Of a DNA stretch of 64,000 bases, positions 15,916-24,029 are shown one piece after another. Source of the DNA: Roseovarius sp. GTDB lineage: Bacteria; Pseudomonadota; Alphaproteobacteria; Rhodobacterales; Rhodobacteraceae. Location: the NCBI GenBank assembly GCA_002720475.1, contig PBIL01000005.1, positions 553,925-617,924 on the forward strand. The letters run 5' to 3'. The notes under the pieces are model-generated. The model searched no databases, was not told the origin of the DNA, and was given only the letters and a program-made list of their open reading frames with translations. Every line of letters starts with the position of its first letter. Position 1 is the first letter of the stretch. The translations under genes and the position numbers were made by a program.

Positions 15916-16337
15916 GCCATGTCGCGCAAGTCTCACCCCCGTCCGCAGCGCCTGCGGATCGACCGGGCTTTGATCGCCTATGGCATCCGCGTTTCCACCT
16001 TTGTGCCGTCTGCCTGCGCCCGGCGCAGGGGTTCGGCTTCTTCGACCCCGACAAACCGCGCCCGCGCAAACACCGCTGGTTCTGCTCGATCCCCTGCCAG
16101 CGGTGGTTCGCGGCCCGTCACAGGAAAGGACTGACCATGATCGGAGCGACCGATGAAGAACGCCTCGCCATCGCATTGGTGATGAAGCGGCTGGGTCGCT
16201 TGATGGGCGATATCGGCTGGCAGAAGCGCCTCTGTGACCTCTCCGAGACCGAGGTCACCGCCCTGATCGAGGAGGTGCTGGAGGGCTACGGCGCCGAGAT
16301 GTCCCGTGTCGCCAGGAAGGCGGAGGTGCCGTTCTGA
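15912..16337 (+). CDS. Zinc-finger phage protein with DUF6511-like C-terminus
   Basis: This 141-aa protein starts with GTG overlapping the helicase stop (GTGA). It carries CAVC and later CSIPC, a likely zinc-binding set (about residues 33-62). A helical C-terminal domain follows (ERLAIALVMKRLGRLMGDIG), which resembles DUF6511. The frame is continuous across an internal ATG at 16138, so I read it as one gene. Its function is unknown. Its position between helicase and nuclease suggests DNA handling. Confidence 0.65.
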   Translation: MSHVAQVSPPSAAPADRPGFDRLWHPRFHLCAVCLRPAQGFGFFDPDKPRPRKHRWFCSIPCQRWFAARHRKGLTMIGATDEERLAIALVMKRLGRLMGDIGWQKRLCDLSETEVTALIEEVLEGYGAEMSRVARKAEVPF

Positions 16338-17095
16338 TGCTGGATTTCAACCATAGACCGGGCATCGCCGAACGGATCAACACGGCCGTCGATGCCGCCC
16401 TTGAGGCCGAGCGCGCTGCGACCCCGCCGCGCGACTATCTCGGCGCCTCCCGGCTGGGGCAGTCCTGCGAACGGGCGCTGCAGTTCGAGTTTGCCCATGC
16501 GCCGAAAGACGAGGGCCAGGAGTTCTCGGGCCGCTTGCTCCGGATCTTCGCCATTGGCCATGCGCTCGAGGATCTCGCCATCAAGTGGTTGCGGGCAGCC
16601 GGGCTCGATCTCGTCACCCGGAAGCGGGATGGCGGCCAGTTCGGCTTTTCCGTCGCGGGCGGACGCATACGCGGCCATGTCGACGGGATCGTCGCCGAGG
16701 CTCCCGCGTCGCTGGGGTTGCGCACCCCGGCGCTCTGGGAGTGCAAGACGATGAACGCGAAGAACTGGCGTGAGACCGTGGCCAAGGGCGTGACCGTCTC
16801 CAAGCCCGTCTATGCCGCCCAGATCGCGCTCTACCAGGCCTACATGGAAGCCACGGTGCCGGGCCTCTCGTCCAACCCGGCGCTCTTCACAGCGATCAAC
16901 AAGGACACCGCCGAGCTGCACCACGAACTGGTGCCCTTCGATGCCGATCTCGCGCAGCGCATGTCGGATCGCGCGGTGCGGATCCTGCGAGCGACGGACG
17001 CGGGCGAGTTGCTGCCGCGCGTGGCCCGGAACCGCGATTTCTTCGAGTGCCGCTTCTGCCCCTGGGCCGAGCGCTGCTGGAGCCTGGCGCGATGA
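16337..17095 (+). CDS. Cas4-like PD-(D/E)XK exonuclease with Fe-S cluster cysteines
   Basis: This 252-aa nuclease has catalytic GHVDG (113-117) and WECK (134-137), the PD-(D/E)XK core. One N-terminal cysteine (C44) and three C-terminal cysteines (C238, C241, C247) match the 4Fe-4S pattern of Cas4 and AddB-type nucleases. Phage versions produce single-stranded ends for recombination. It overlaps the upstream gene by 1 base and the primase gene by 4 bases. No CRISPR genes are nearby, so this is a phage recombination nuclease. Confidence 0.88.
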   Translation: MLDFNHRPGIAERINTAVDAALEAERAATPPRDYLGASRLGQSCERALQFEFAHAPKDEGQEFSGRLLRIFAIGHALEDLAIKWLRAAGLDLVTRKRDGGQFGFSVAGGRIRGHVDGIVAEAPASLGLRTPALWECKTMNAKNWRETVAKGVTVSKPVYAAQIALYQAYMEATVPGLSSNPALFTAINKDTAELHHELVPFDADLAQRMSDRAVRILRATDAGELLPRVARNRDFFECRFCPWAERCWSLAR

Positions 17096-19467
17096 GCGAC
17101 GCCCCCAAAGACCCGCCCGAACCACCCCAGGACACCGACATGCGCGATGACCACACGGCCGACCAGTCCGAGGCCAACCTCGTCCATTTCAACCCCTGGC
17201 GCGACTTCAACGACGCCGCACCCATGCTCGACCCGTTCGGCGACGAGCCGGATCCCGAGCAGATCGCCTCCTTCATGGAGGTGGTCTTCGGCTACTGCGA
17301 CGGGCTGGTCCCGGTGCGCAGCTTCATCGACAAAGGACAGGGGATCGACGGCCGGCCGCACAACATCTGGATCGCCGCCGACGCGACGGCGCCGGAGAAG
17401 ATGGCGACCTTCGCCAACTGGGCCGCGCGCGAAGGCGCGGCGGTCTATGTGATCCCCGGCACGGTCGCGGAAACCGGCCAGGCCAAAGCCGCCGACGTGG
17501 CGCAGATGCAGGCCGTCGTCGTGGATATCGACAGCGGCGACATTGCCGCCAAGCGCGCCCATCTGGAGCGCCATCTCGGCCCGCCCACGATGGTCGTCGA
17601 AAGCGGCGGCATCACGCCAGAGGGCCAGCGGAAAGCGCACGTCTGGTGGAAGCTCACCGAACCCGCCGAGGGGGACGACATCCAGCGCCTCTGCCGCCTG
17701 CGCGGCGACATTGCCGCCAAGGTCGGGGGCGACTTGCATTTCCGCTCGGCGCACCAGCCGATCCGGGTGGCGGGCTCGGTCTATTACAAGAACGGCCTGA
17801 AGACGCTGGTGCGGATCGTGGAGTTGAACGCGGGTCTCGAGCGCGATCTCGACGAGTTCGCCGAGGCCGTGGCCGACATGCCACCCGCGCCGGGCGTCAA
17901 CCTGACGCCGGACTTCGCGACGCCTGACAAGCCTGCCGTGGATGACGTTCTGGTCACCCCGGTGCGCGAGGGCGGCATCGACGACTGGTCGCGCTTCGAG
18001 GGCGCTTCGGCGGCCATCGGCTATTTCATCCGGCTGGTCCACGAGGGCCGCCTCTCGAAGAGCGAGGGCTGGGAGGCGATCTGCGGCTACAACGCCGCCA
18101 TGCTGCGGCCCCAGTGGCCCGTGGAACGGCTCAAGCGCGAATCCGAACGCCTCTGGGCGCGCCATGTCGAACGCCACGGGCCGCCGCTCATCCGGCTCGA
18201 CAGCGCCTCCCCCGTGCCCGACGAGCTGCCCAGCTTCACGCTGGGGCAGCTGCTCGACGACAAGAGCCCCATGCCCGCCGACCTGATCGGCCCGCGCGTG
18301 CTGACGCCGGGCGGGCTCCTGGTGCTCGGCGGCTCGCCCAAGGTGGGCAAGAGCGATCTCCTGATCGCCTGGCTCGTGCACATGGCCGCCGGGGTGCCGT
18401 TTCTCGGCTTCACCCCGCCGCGACCGCTGCGGATCTTCTATCTGCAGGCCGAAATCCAGTACCACTACCTGCGCGAGCGCATGCAGCAGGTCGGCCTGCC
18501 GCCCGAGCTGATCGCCGCGGCGCGCGACAACCTGATCGTCACGCCAAAGCTGAAGATGCTGCTCGACGCCGAGGGCAGCGCCCGCGTGGCCGCGGCGATC
18601 CGGGCGGCGTTCCCCGACGAACCGCTCGACATCCTCTGCATCGACCCGATCCGCAACCTCTTCGACGGCGGCCCGGACGGCGGGGGCGAGAACGACAACG
18701 CCGCGATGATGTTCTTCCTCAAGGACCGGGTCGAGGTGCTGCGCGATCACGTCAACCCCGACTGTGGCGTGATCCTGGTTCACCACACGAAGAAGCTGAG
18801 CAAGCACCAGGTGAAGGAGGATCCCTTCCTCGCGCTCTCCGGCGCCAGCGCGCTCCGCGGCTTCTACACGACGGGGCTCATCCTGCACCGGCCGGACGAG
18901 GACGCATCGGAACGGAAGCTGGAGATCGAGCTCAGGAACGGACCCGCGCTGAAGCCCAAGCTCGTCGACAAGGTCAATGGCGAGTGGGTCGAGATCAACC
19001 CGATGAACGAACGCCTGGTGCGCGCCGAGCAGGGCGCGAAGTTCGATGCCGAACGGGATCGCAAGGGCGAGGTCATCGTCGACATTCTCCACCGCGAGGC
19101 GCGCTCGGGGCGCATGTACACCATGACCCTCTTTGCCGAGGCCTTCGAGAACAGGAGCGGGCTCAGCGGGCAGACCAGCATTCGCGAGAGGCTGAACGTC
19201 CTGACCACCAAGGGGATCGTCAAGTTCGTCAAGGGCGACGCCGCAAGCGATCTTGGCCTTGCCTCGGACCGCAGCAAGTACGGCTACCTCTGCGTCGAGC
19301 ACATGGAACTGGCGACCGGCGAGGAGGCTGTGGATCCGGAGACCGGCGAGGTCACCCCGGTGCATGTCCGGGTGTTTCCGAGCCACTACAAATGCCCCCA
19401 AACCGGGGCCGTTCTGCCGGTCGAAAACCCCGCGGTCTGGGTCTATCCGGAAGGGGGTGAGGCATGA
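17092..19467 (+). CDS. Phage primase-helicase fusion (prim-pol plus RepA-like ATPase)
   Basis: This 791-aa protein has an N-terminal primase-polymerase-like part (VVVDIDSGD near 142 and KAHVWWKL near 180). A hexameric RepA/RecA-type ATPase follows, with Walker A GSPKVGKS near 413 and ILCIDPIRN near 520 plus VILVHHTKK. A C-terminal DNA-binding extension completes it. It is the likely replication initiator and helicase of the prophage. An array of repeats that could serve as its origin begins about 25 bases after its stop. The start at 17092 overlaps the nuclease stop. Confidence 0.88.
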   Translation: MSDAPKDPPEPPQDTDMRDDHTADQSEANLVHFNPWRDFNDAAPMLDPFGDEPDPEQIASFMEVVFGYCDGLVPVRSFIDKGQGIDGRPHNIWIAADATAPEKMATFANWAAREGAAVYVIPGTVAETGQAKAADVAQMQAVVVDIDSGDIAAKRAHLERHLGPPTMVVESGGITPEGQRKAHVWWKLTEPAEGDDIQRLCRLRGDIAAKVGGDLHFRSAHQPIRVAGSVYYKNGLKTLVRIVELNAGLERDLDEFAEAVADMPPAPGVNLTPDFATPDKPAVDDVLVTPVREGGIDDWSRFEGASAAIGYFIRLVHEGRLSKSEGWEAICGYNAAMLRPQWPVERLKRESERLWARHVERHGPPLIRLDSASPVPDELPSFTLGQLLDDKSPMPADLIGPRVLTPGGLLVLGGSPKVGKSDLLIAWLVHMAAGVPFLGFTPPRPLRIFYLQAEIQYHYLRERMQQVGLPPELIAAARDNLIVTPKLKMLLDAEGSARVAAAIRAAFPDEPLDILCIDPIRNLFDGGPDGGGENDNAAMMFFLKDRVEVLRDHVNPDCGVILVHHTKKLSKHQVKEDPFLALSGASALRGFYTTGLILHRPDEDASERKLEIELRNGPALKPKLVDKVNGEWVEINPMNERLVRAEQGAKFDAERDRKGEVIVDILHREARSGRMYTMTLFAEAFENRSGLSGQTSIRERLNVLTTKGIVKFVKGDAASDLGLASDRSKYGYLCVEHMELATGEEAVDPETGEVTPVHVRVFPSHYKCPQTGAVLPVENPAVWVYPEGGEA

Positions 19468-19490
19468 AATTCACCGCCCCGGACGCAGCC

Positions 19491-19693
19491 GAAATCTGGA
19501 CCCCGAAATCCGAAATCTGGCCAGATTTCGCGAAATCTGAAATCTGCGCGCAATCTGGAATCTGGGTTTTCTGTTGGTTTTTCAATGGGTTGATGCGCCC
19601 ATTCCAGATTTCGGGCGGGCTGATCCGAAATCTGACCCGCAATCTGGATTTCCTCAATGAAATCATAGGGTTTTGCCAGATTCCAGATTTCGG
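19491..19693. repeat. Iteron-like array of GAAATCTGG / CCAGATTTC
   Basis: At least ten full or near copies of GAAATCTGG occur in either orientation within about 200 bases. Examples are at 19491, 19512, 19532, 19539, 19552, 19627 and 19641 on the plus strand, and at 19521, 19604, 19676 and 19683 reversed. Two copies form the perfect 20-base palindrome CGAAATCTGGCCAGATTTCG at 19511-19530. Repeats of this density directly after a primase-helicase gene suggest a replication origin or initiator-binding array. Regulation is the alternative. Confidence 0.75.
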
Positions 19694-19699
19694 AAAAGG

Positions 19700-19758
19700 C
19701 ACCCCTAAAGGGGTGGGTGGACTCCCCCCGTCAGGTGGGGAGGTCCACCACCCACCCC
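19700..19758. repeat. Nested GC-rich hairpins beside the iteron array
   Basis: CACCCC-TAAA-GGGGTG (19700-19715) forms a perfect small hairpin. GGGGTGGGTGG (19710-19720) is also complementary to CCACCCACCCC (19748-19758), forming a larger alternative stem. The element sits between the repeats and the resolvase gene. It could act as a terminator-like attenuator or as part of an origin. Confidence 0.5.
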
Positions 19759-19826
19759 TGGGCGATTTCGTCCAGCGCGAACCTGCCCATCCCTTCATCG
19801 AGCAGCCGGAAAAAAGGAGCCCCCAT

Positions 19827-20318
19827 ATGGCCGCACCATCAAGCTTTCCATCATCCACCATCCTCGCCCTCGACCTCGGCACCACGACAGGCTGGGCGCT
19901 GCGCGGGCATGACGGTCTGATCACCAGCGGCACGGTCTGCTTCAGACCTCGGCGCTTCGATGGTGGCGGCATGCGGTATCTGCGCTTCACCAACTGGCTG
20001 ACGGAGATCGACCGCCTGTCCGGGCCGGTGGAAGCGATCTGGTTCGAGGAAGTCCGCCGCCATGCCGGCACGGACGCTGCGCATGTCTACGGCGGGCTCA
20101 TGGCCACCCTGACCGCGTGGGCCGAGTTGCGCGGCGTGCCTTACGAGGGCGTTCCGGTGGGCACCATCAAGCGCCACGCCACCGGCAAGGGCAATGCGGC
20201 GAAGCAGGCGATGATCGACGCGGTTCGCGCCCGGGGCTTCGACCCCGCAGACGACAACGAGGCCGATGCCATCGCGGTCCTGCTTTGGGCGATCGAGACA
20301 AAGGGAGGGCTGGCATGA
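19827..20318 (+). CDS. RuvC-like Holliday-junction resolvase of phage type
   Basis: This 163-aa protein has an RNase H-like fold signature: ILALDLGTTTGWAL (residues about 12-25), WFEEVRRH near 70, and DDNEADAIAVLLWAI at the C-terminus. The acidic positions fit a RuvC-type endonuclease that resolves branched DNA before packaging. The start at 19827 follows AAAAAGGAG. The frame is open back to an ATG at 19464 that has its own GGGGGTGAGG site, but that extension translates the repeat array and is not conserved-looking. Confidence 0.8.
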   Translation: MAAPSSFPSSTILALDLGTTTGWALRGHDGLITSGTVCFRPRRFDGGGMRYLRFTNWLTEIDRLSGPVEAIWFEEVRRHAGTDAAHVYGGLMATLTAWAELRGVPYEGVPVGTIKRHATGKGNAAKQAMIDAVRARGFDPADDNEADAIAVLLWAIETKGGLA

Positions 20319-20512
20319 AGGCGATGAAGTTCACCCCGCCGGGCTATGGCGGTCGGCGACGCGATCCCGATGAGGTCAAGCGTGACGGCTGGCGGGAGCA
20401 AGGCCTGCTGGCGGTGTCGGTTGACGATGACCGCCTGACCTGGCCCGAGCGGGAACTGGTGCGGCAACTGGGTGAGAAGCTTTATGGCAAAAGGCAGAAG
20501 CGACATGGCTGA
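20315..20512 (+). CDS. Small phage protein of unknown function
   Basis: This 65-aa basic protein begins MKAMKFTPPGYGGRRRDPDE and ends with a Lys/Arg-rich tail. The ATG overlaps the resolvase stop as ATGA. The N-terminal MKFTPPGYG resembles small phage proteins placed near DUF6362 genes, as here. No function can be assigned. Confidence 0.6.
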   Translation: MKAMKFTPPGYGGRRRDPDEVKRDGWREQGLLAVSVDDDRLTWPERELVRQLGEKLYGKRQKRHG

Positions 20513-20951
20513 CTGGACGATGTCACGGGTGCAGGACCGGCTGGAACTGGCGGCCGACGTCTTCGCGCAGATGCCAACCGTGAAGCCGCAGGGCTATTTC
20601 AACGCCTGGCCGGAGTATTTCCACAGCTTCGCCGATCAGGTCGGCCAGGAGCCGCGCATGCGCCGGCCGCGCCCGAGCCCGCGCCAGATCACCCAAGCCG
20701 AGGAAGCAATGCTCTGGCTGCGCTGGCTTGAGAAGGACGACGCGCGCATCGTCTGGCTGAGGGCCAACCGCAAACCGTGGAAGCCGATCTGCTGGGAGGT
20801 GGGGCTGAGCCGCCCCGCCGCCAACCGCCACTGGCAATACGGGATCGCGCTCATCACCTGGCGGCTCAACGGGCGCGTGCCGCCCGCGAAGCGATCGAAG
20901 CGCTTCGTGATCGAGAACGCCGACCGGCTGTCAAGAAAAATCGTCCTGTGA
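20505..20951 (+). CDS. DUF6362-like phage protein
   Basis: This 148-aa protein has an N-terminal region WTMSRVQDRLELAADVFAQM with a following GYFNAWPEYFHSFADQ, and a helix-turn-helix-like part (AMLWLRWLEKDDARIVWLRA) with WKPICWEVGLSRPAANRHW. This pattern fits DUF6362, a family of alphaproteobacterial phages. DNA binding is likely from the HTH-like segment. The start at 20505 is preferred; an in-frame ATG at 20484 adds seven residues. Confidence 0.7.
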   Translation: MADWTMSRVQDRLELAADVFAQMPTVKPQGYFNAWPEYFHSFADQVGQEPRMRRPRPSPRQITQAEEAMLWLRWLEKDDARIVWLRANRKPWKPICWEVGLSRPAANRHWQYGIALITWRLNGRVPPAKRSKRFVIENADRLSRKIVL

Positions 20952-21442
20952 GGGAATTTTCGGAGAGACATCGGGAAGGGTTCATTTTTCGGCTCTGAGG
21001 GATACAAACAGGGCATGATCGCACGAGGCGTGAACGAAGGGACGATGGTTCAGACCACTTGCTTCCGGGGTCCAACCGGAAGCCAGTTCGGGGTCCAGAC
21101 GGGAACATGACGGCACGCAAGCGGCGACAGTTCGAAACCGGGCAAACGCCCGCCGCTTGACCGGAAAAACTGTCTCCGCCTTCCCGTAAGCCATTGATTT
21201 TACGGTTCCTTTTCGTTCACCTTCGTATGCTGGCGGGCTTGGCGCGACGCTTTCCCAGTGACGTGCCCGAAAACACCCGTTTCGTTTCGCTTTGAGGGGA
21301 ACCCCAAGGAAACAAGGGCCTGACGGCCCGACAGACCCGCCTGAAACGAAACGGGGGTCCGACCCGATTTCGCTTTCGCGGAGCTCCGGTTCGTTTCGGC
21401 CAACACCCCGTTTCGTTTCGGGGCCCAATCCAGGAACCACCG
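20952..21442. other. Repeat-bearing intergenic region of about 490 bases
   Basis: No convincing gene is seen on either strand. The first half holds a CTTCCGG/CCGGAAG inverted pair near 21062-21082. The second half holds several copies of a CCCGTTTCGTTTCG motif in both directions, annotated separately. The region probably contains the promoter for the two methyltransferase genes. Confidence 0.5.
21276..21424. repeat. Repeated CCCGTTTCGTTTCG motifs before the ParB-methyltransferase
   Basis: CCCGTTTCGTTTCG lies at 21276-21289. An inverted copy GAAACGAAACGGG lies at 21343-21355. A partial copy GGTTCGTTTCGG lies near 21388, and a copy flanked by CCCC/GGGG arms lies at about 21406-21424. The spacing is irregular. 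They may bind a regulator or the ParB-like domain of the protein encoded next. Confidence 0.6.
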
Positions 21443-22744
21443 ATGGACGTGATCGACCTGCCGCTTGCGCAGATCATTCCCTATGCGCGCAACCCGCGGC
21501 GCAACGAGAAGGCGGTGGCCGCTGTGGCCGCCTCCATCGCCGAGTTCGGCTGGCGGCAGCCGATCGTCGTGGACGAACATATGGTGGTGCTGGCCGGCCA
21601 CACGCGCCTCGAGGCGGCGCGCCAGCTCGGGCTCGAGACCGCCCCGGTGCATGTCGCCACGGGGCTGACCGAGGCGCAGGCGCGCGCCTACCGGCTGATG
21701 GACAACCGCTCGAGCGAGAACGCCGAGTGGGACGACGCGCTGCTCGGGCTGGAACTGGGCGATCTCGTCGAGGCCGAGTTCGACCTCGACCTGACCGGGT
21801 TCACGGACGGGGAACTGGATCGCCTGCTGGCAGAGGCGGTGGCGGGCCTCGACGACGCCGCCGGGGGCTCCGTGCCGCCAGTGACCATCCCCGAGCCGCC
21901 GCGCAACCCGGCCTCGCGGACGGGCGATCTGTGGATCCTCGGCGACCACCGGCTGCTCTGCGGCGACAGCACCAGCGAGACGGACGTCCGCCGCCTGATG
22001 AACGGCGAGCGCGCGGTGCTGTTCGCCACCGACCCGCCGTATCTCGTGGACTACGACGGCTCGAACCATCCGACCCGCAACAAGGACTGGTCGGCGTCCT
22101 ACGGCACCACCTGGGACGACAGCAGCCAAGGCGCGGAGCTCTACGGCGGCTTCATCGCCGCCGCCGTCGCCGAAGCGATCACCGAGGATGCCGCCTGGTA
22201 CTGCTGGCACGCCTCCCGCCGCCAGGCGATGCTGGAAGCCTGCTGGGAGAAGGCGGGCGCCTTCGTGCACCAGCAGATCATCTGGGTGAAGGACCGCGGG
22301 GTTCTGACCCGCTCGCACTACCTGTGGAAGCACGAGCCCTGTTTCATGGGCTGGCGCCGCCCGAACCGTCCGCCCAAGGTGGCGGAGGAAACGCTGCCCT
22401 CGACCTGGGAAATGCCGAGCTTTGCCAGGGATGAGCGCCCCGACCATCCGACGCCGAAACCGCTCGACGCCTTCGGCATCCCGATGCGCCAGCACGTCGC
22501 CCGCGGCGGGCTCTGCTACGAGCCTTTCTCGGGCTCCGGCTCGCAGATCATGGCGGGCGAGGCGAACGGTCGGCGTGTCTTCGCGATGGAGATCAGCCCG
22601 GCTTACGTCGATGTCGCCGTGGAGCGCTGGCAGGCCGAGACCGGCAAGGACGCGACCCTCGACGGCGATGGCCGGACCTTCGCCGCGGTGAAGGCCGAGC
22701 GGCTGGACGACAAGACCAATGCCGAGGCGGCCTCTGCGGCCTGA
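21443..22744 (+). CDS. ParB-domain / DNA methyltransferase fusion
   Basis: This 433-aa protein joins an N-terminal ParB-like domain (residues 1-110: IPYARNPRRNEKAVAAVAAS, VLAGHTRLEAAR) to an N6-adenine/N4-cytosine methyltransferase. DPPY is at 197-200 and the S-adenosylmethionine motif EPFSGSGS at about 359-366. The order DPPY before FSGSG indicates a beta-type permuted enzyme. Such fusions are common in phages, where they modify phage DNA against restriction. CAGGA precedes the ATG. Repeated motifs just upstream may be its binding sites. Confidence 0.9.
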   Translation: MDVIDLPLAQIIPYARNPRRNEKAVAAVAASIAEFGWRQPIVVDEHMVVLAGHTRLEAARQLGLETAPVHVATGLTEAQARAYRLMDNRSSENAEWDDALLGLELGDLVEAEFDLDLTGFTDGELDRLLAEAVAGLDDAAGGSVPPVTIPEPPRNPASRTGDLWILGDHRLLCGDSTSETDVRRLMNGERAVLFATDPPYLVDYDGSNHPTRNKDWSASYGTTWDDSSQGAELYGGFIAAAVAEAITEDAAWYCWHASRRQAMLEACWEKAGAFVHQQIIWVKDRGVLTRSHYLWKHEPCFMGWRRPNRPPKVAEETLPSTWEMPSFARDERPDHPTPKPLDAFGIPMRQHVARGGLCYEPFSGSGSQIMAGEANGRRVFAMEISPAYVDVAVERWQAETGKDATLDGDGRTFAAVKAERLDDKTNAEAASAA

Positions 22745-23741
22745 CGACGTGGATGGCGTGGCTCTACCTTCCTCCGGCCTGCCTGGCGGAGCCGGCAACG
22801 CGTGCCTCTTCGGCCTCTCGCTTTGCTCCGGCGCCGGCGGGCTCGACCTCGGGCTGCACCTCGCCTGTCCCGGATATCGCACTGTGGGTCATGTCGAGCG
22901 GGACGCCTACGCCGCGGCCATTCTCGTGGCGCGGATGGAAGACGCGGCCCTGGATCCGGCACCTGTCTGGGACGACGTTGGAACCTTCGACGGCCGCCCG
23001 TGGCGCGGCGCGGTGGACATCGTCACTGCGGGCTATCCGTGCCAGCCGTTCTCCGTCGCGGGCAAACGACAGGGCGCGGAAGACCCGCGACACCTCTGGC
23101 CGCATGTCGCCCGCATCGTCAGCGAGGTCGAGCCGCCATTCGTCTTCCTTGAGAACGTCGCCCATCATCTCCGCCTCGGCTTTCCCGAAGTCGCCGGAGG
23201 ACTGGTCAACATGGGCTACCGCCTTGCGGCGGGCCTCTTCACGGCGGCGGAAGTCGGTGCACCCCACAAGCGTGAGCGGCTGTTCATCCTCGCCCACCGA
23301 GAAGGCTGCGAACTGGCCGACCCCGCGCGCCTGCTCGGGGACACGCTCGAGTGGCGGGAACCGGACGGAACTGCTGCGGCTCTGGCCGACGCCGATGGCG
23401 AGCGATGGCCACAAGCCGAGTGCGGGCAAGCGCAAGGCGGCCGATCTGACCGGGGTGAGCCGGATGTGGATGACGCCAACAGCGCGGGATCACAAGGACG
23501 GGGCGACGAGCCTTGCGAACACGCCGGTGAACGGCCTGCTTGGCCGCCAGGTCCTCGTGACGCCGATGGCTGGCGGGAGTTCCTGCGACACGCCCCGGAC
23601 CTTGAACCCAGCATTTGTCGAGGCTCTGATGGGCTGGCCCACCGGGTGGACCGGCTTCGGCTCTGTGGCAACGGAGTGGTCCCGCTGGTCGCGGCGCATG
23701 CGCTGCGAACTCTCGCGGCTGAACTGCTGGCCGATGGATGA
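22719..23741 (+). CDS. C5-cytosine DNA methyltransferase (Dcm-like)
   Basis: This 340-aa enzyme has motif I LSLCSGAGGLDLGL near residue 33, the catalytic GYPCQPFS (about 105-112), FLENV near 143, KRERLFIL near 183, and the C-terminal RLRLCGNGVVPLVAAHAL. It methylates cytosine, probably protecting phage DNA. The start is uncertain: ATG 22719 overlaps the previous gene, and in-frame GTG codons at 22749 and 22758 are alternatives. Its C-terminal third overlaps another reading frame that also looks protein-like (see findings). Confidence 0.88.
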   Translation: MPRRPLRPDDVDGVALPSSGLPGGAGNACLFGLSLCSGAGGLDLGLHLACPGYRTVGHVERDAYAAAILVARMEDAALDPAPVWDDVGTFDGRPWRGAVDIVTAGYPCQPFSVAGKRQGAEDPRHLWPHVARIVSEVEPPFVFLENVAHHLRLGFPEVAGGLVNMGYRLAAGLFTAAEVGAPHKRERLFILAHREGCELADPARLLGDTLEWREPDGTAAALADADGERWPQAECGQAQGGRSDRGEPDVDDANSAGSQGRGDEPCEHAGERPAWPPGPRDADGWREFLRHAPDLEPSICRGSDGLAHRVDRLRLCGNGVVPLVAAHALRTLAAELLADG

Positions 23742-23750
23742 GGGGGCGCA

Positions 23751-23975
23751 ATGAAACAGAGCCGGACCATGTCGCTGGTCGAGGCCATCGCCAACGTCGC
23801 CGTCGGCTACGGCGTCGCGGTCGTGACGCAGATTCTGATCTTCCCGATGTTCGGATTGCACACGACGCTGGTGCAGAACCTGAAGATGGGCGGCATCTTC
23901 ACCATCGTGTCGATCGCACGCTCCTTCGCCCTGCGGCGGATTTTCGAGGCGATCCGGGTGCGCGGGGCACGATGA
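23751..23975 (+). CDS. Small phage membrane protein (DUF7220-like)
   Basis: This 74-aa protein has two hydrophobic helices (about residues 15-35 and 45-62), with SLVEAIANVAVGYGVAV and IARSFALRRIFEAIR. It resembles small membrane proteins found after methyltransferase genes in alphaproteobacterial prophages. Function is unknown. The start follows the methyltransferase stop by 9 bases, so it is probably co-transcribed. Confidence 0.65.
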   Translation: MKQSRTMSLVEAIANVAVGYGVAVVTQILIFPMFGLHTTLVQNLKMGGIFTIVSIARSFALRRIFEAIRVRGAR

Positions 23976-24029
23976 CATGCCGCCGCCCCATGTGGGACGG
24001 CGACATCGGGTCCGTGTTGGTGTGCGGCG

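Noticed and set aside
16337-17095. Cas4-like nuclease as a sign of a CRISPR system
   Set aside because: No repeat-spacer array or other cas gene is present; the gene lies in a phage replication and recombination operon.
19464-19826. N-terminal extension of the resolvase through the repeat array
   Set aside because: The extension only translates the repeated DNA motif, and the conserved resolvase begins after a good ribosome-binding site at 19827. It remains possible that it is translated.
20982-21440. Minus-strand open frame of 152 codons in the repeat-bearing gap
   Set aside because: It spans the repeat motifs, lacks a recognisable domain, and looks like a chance frame.
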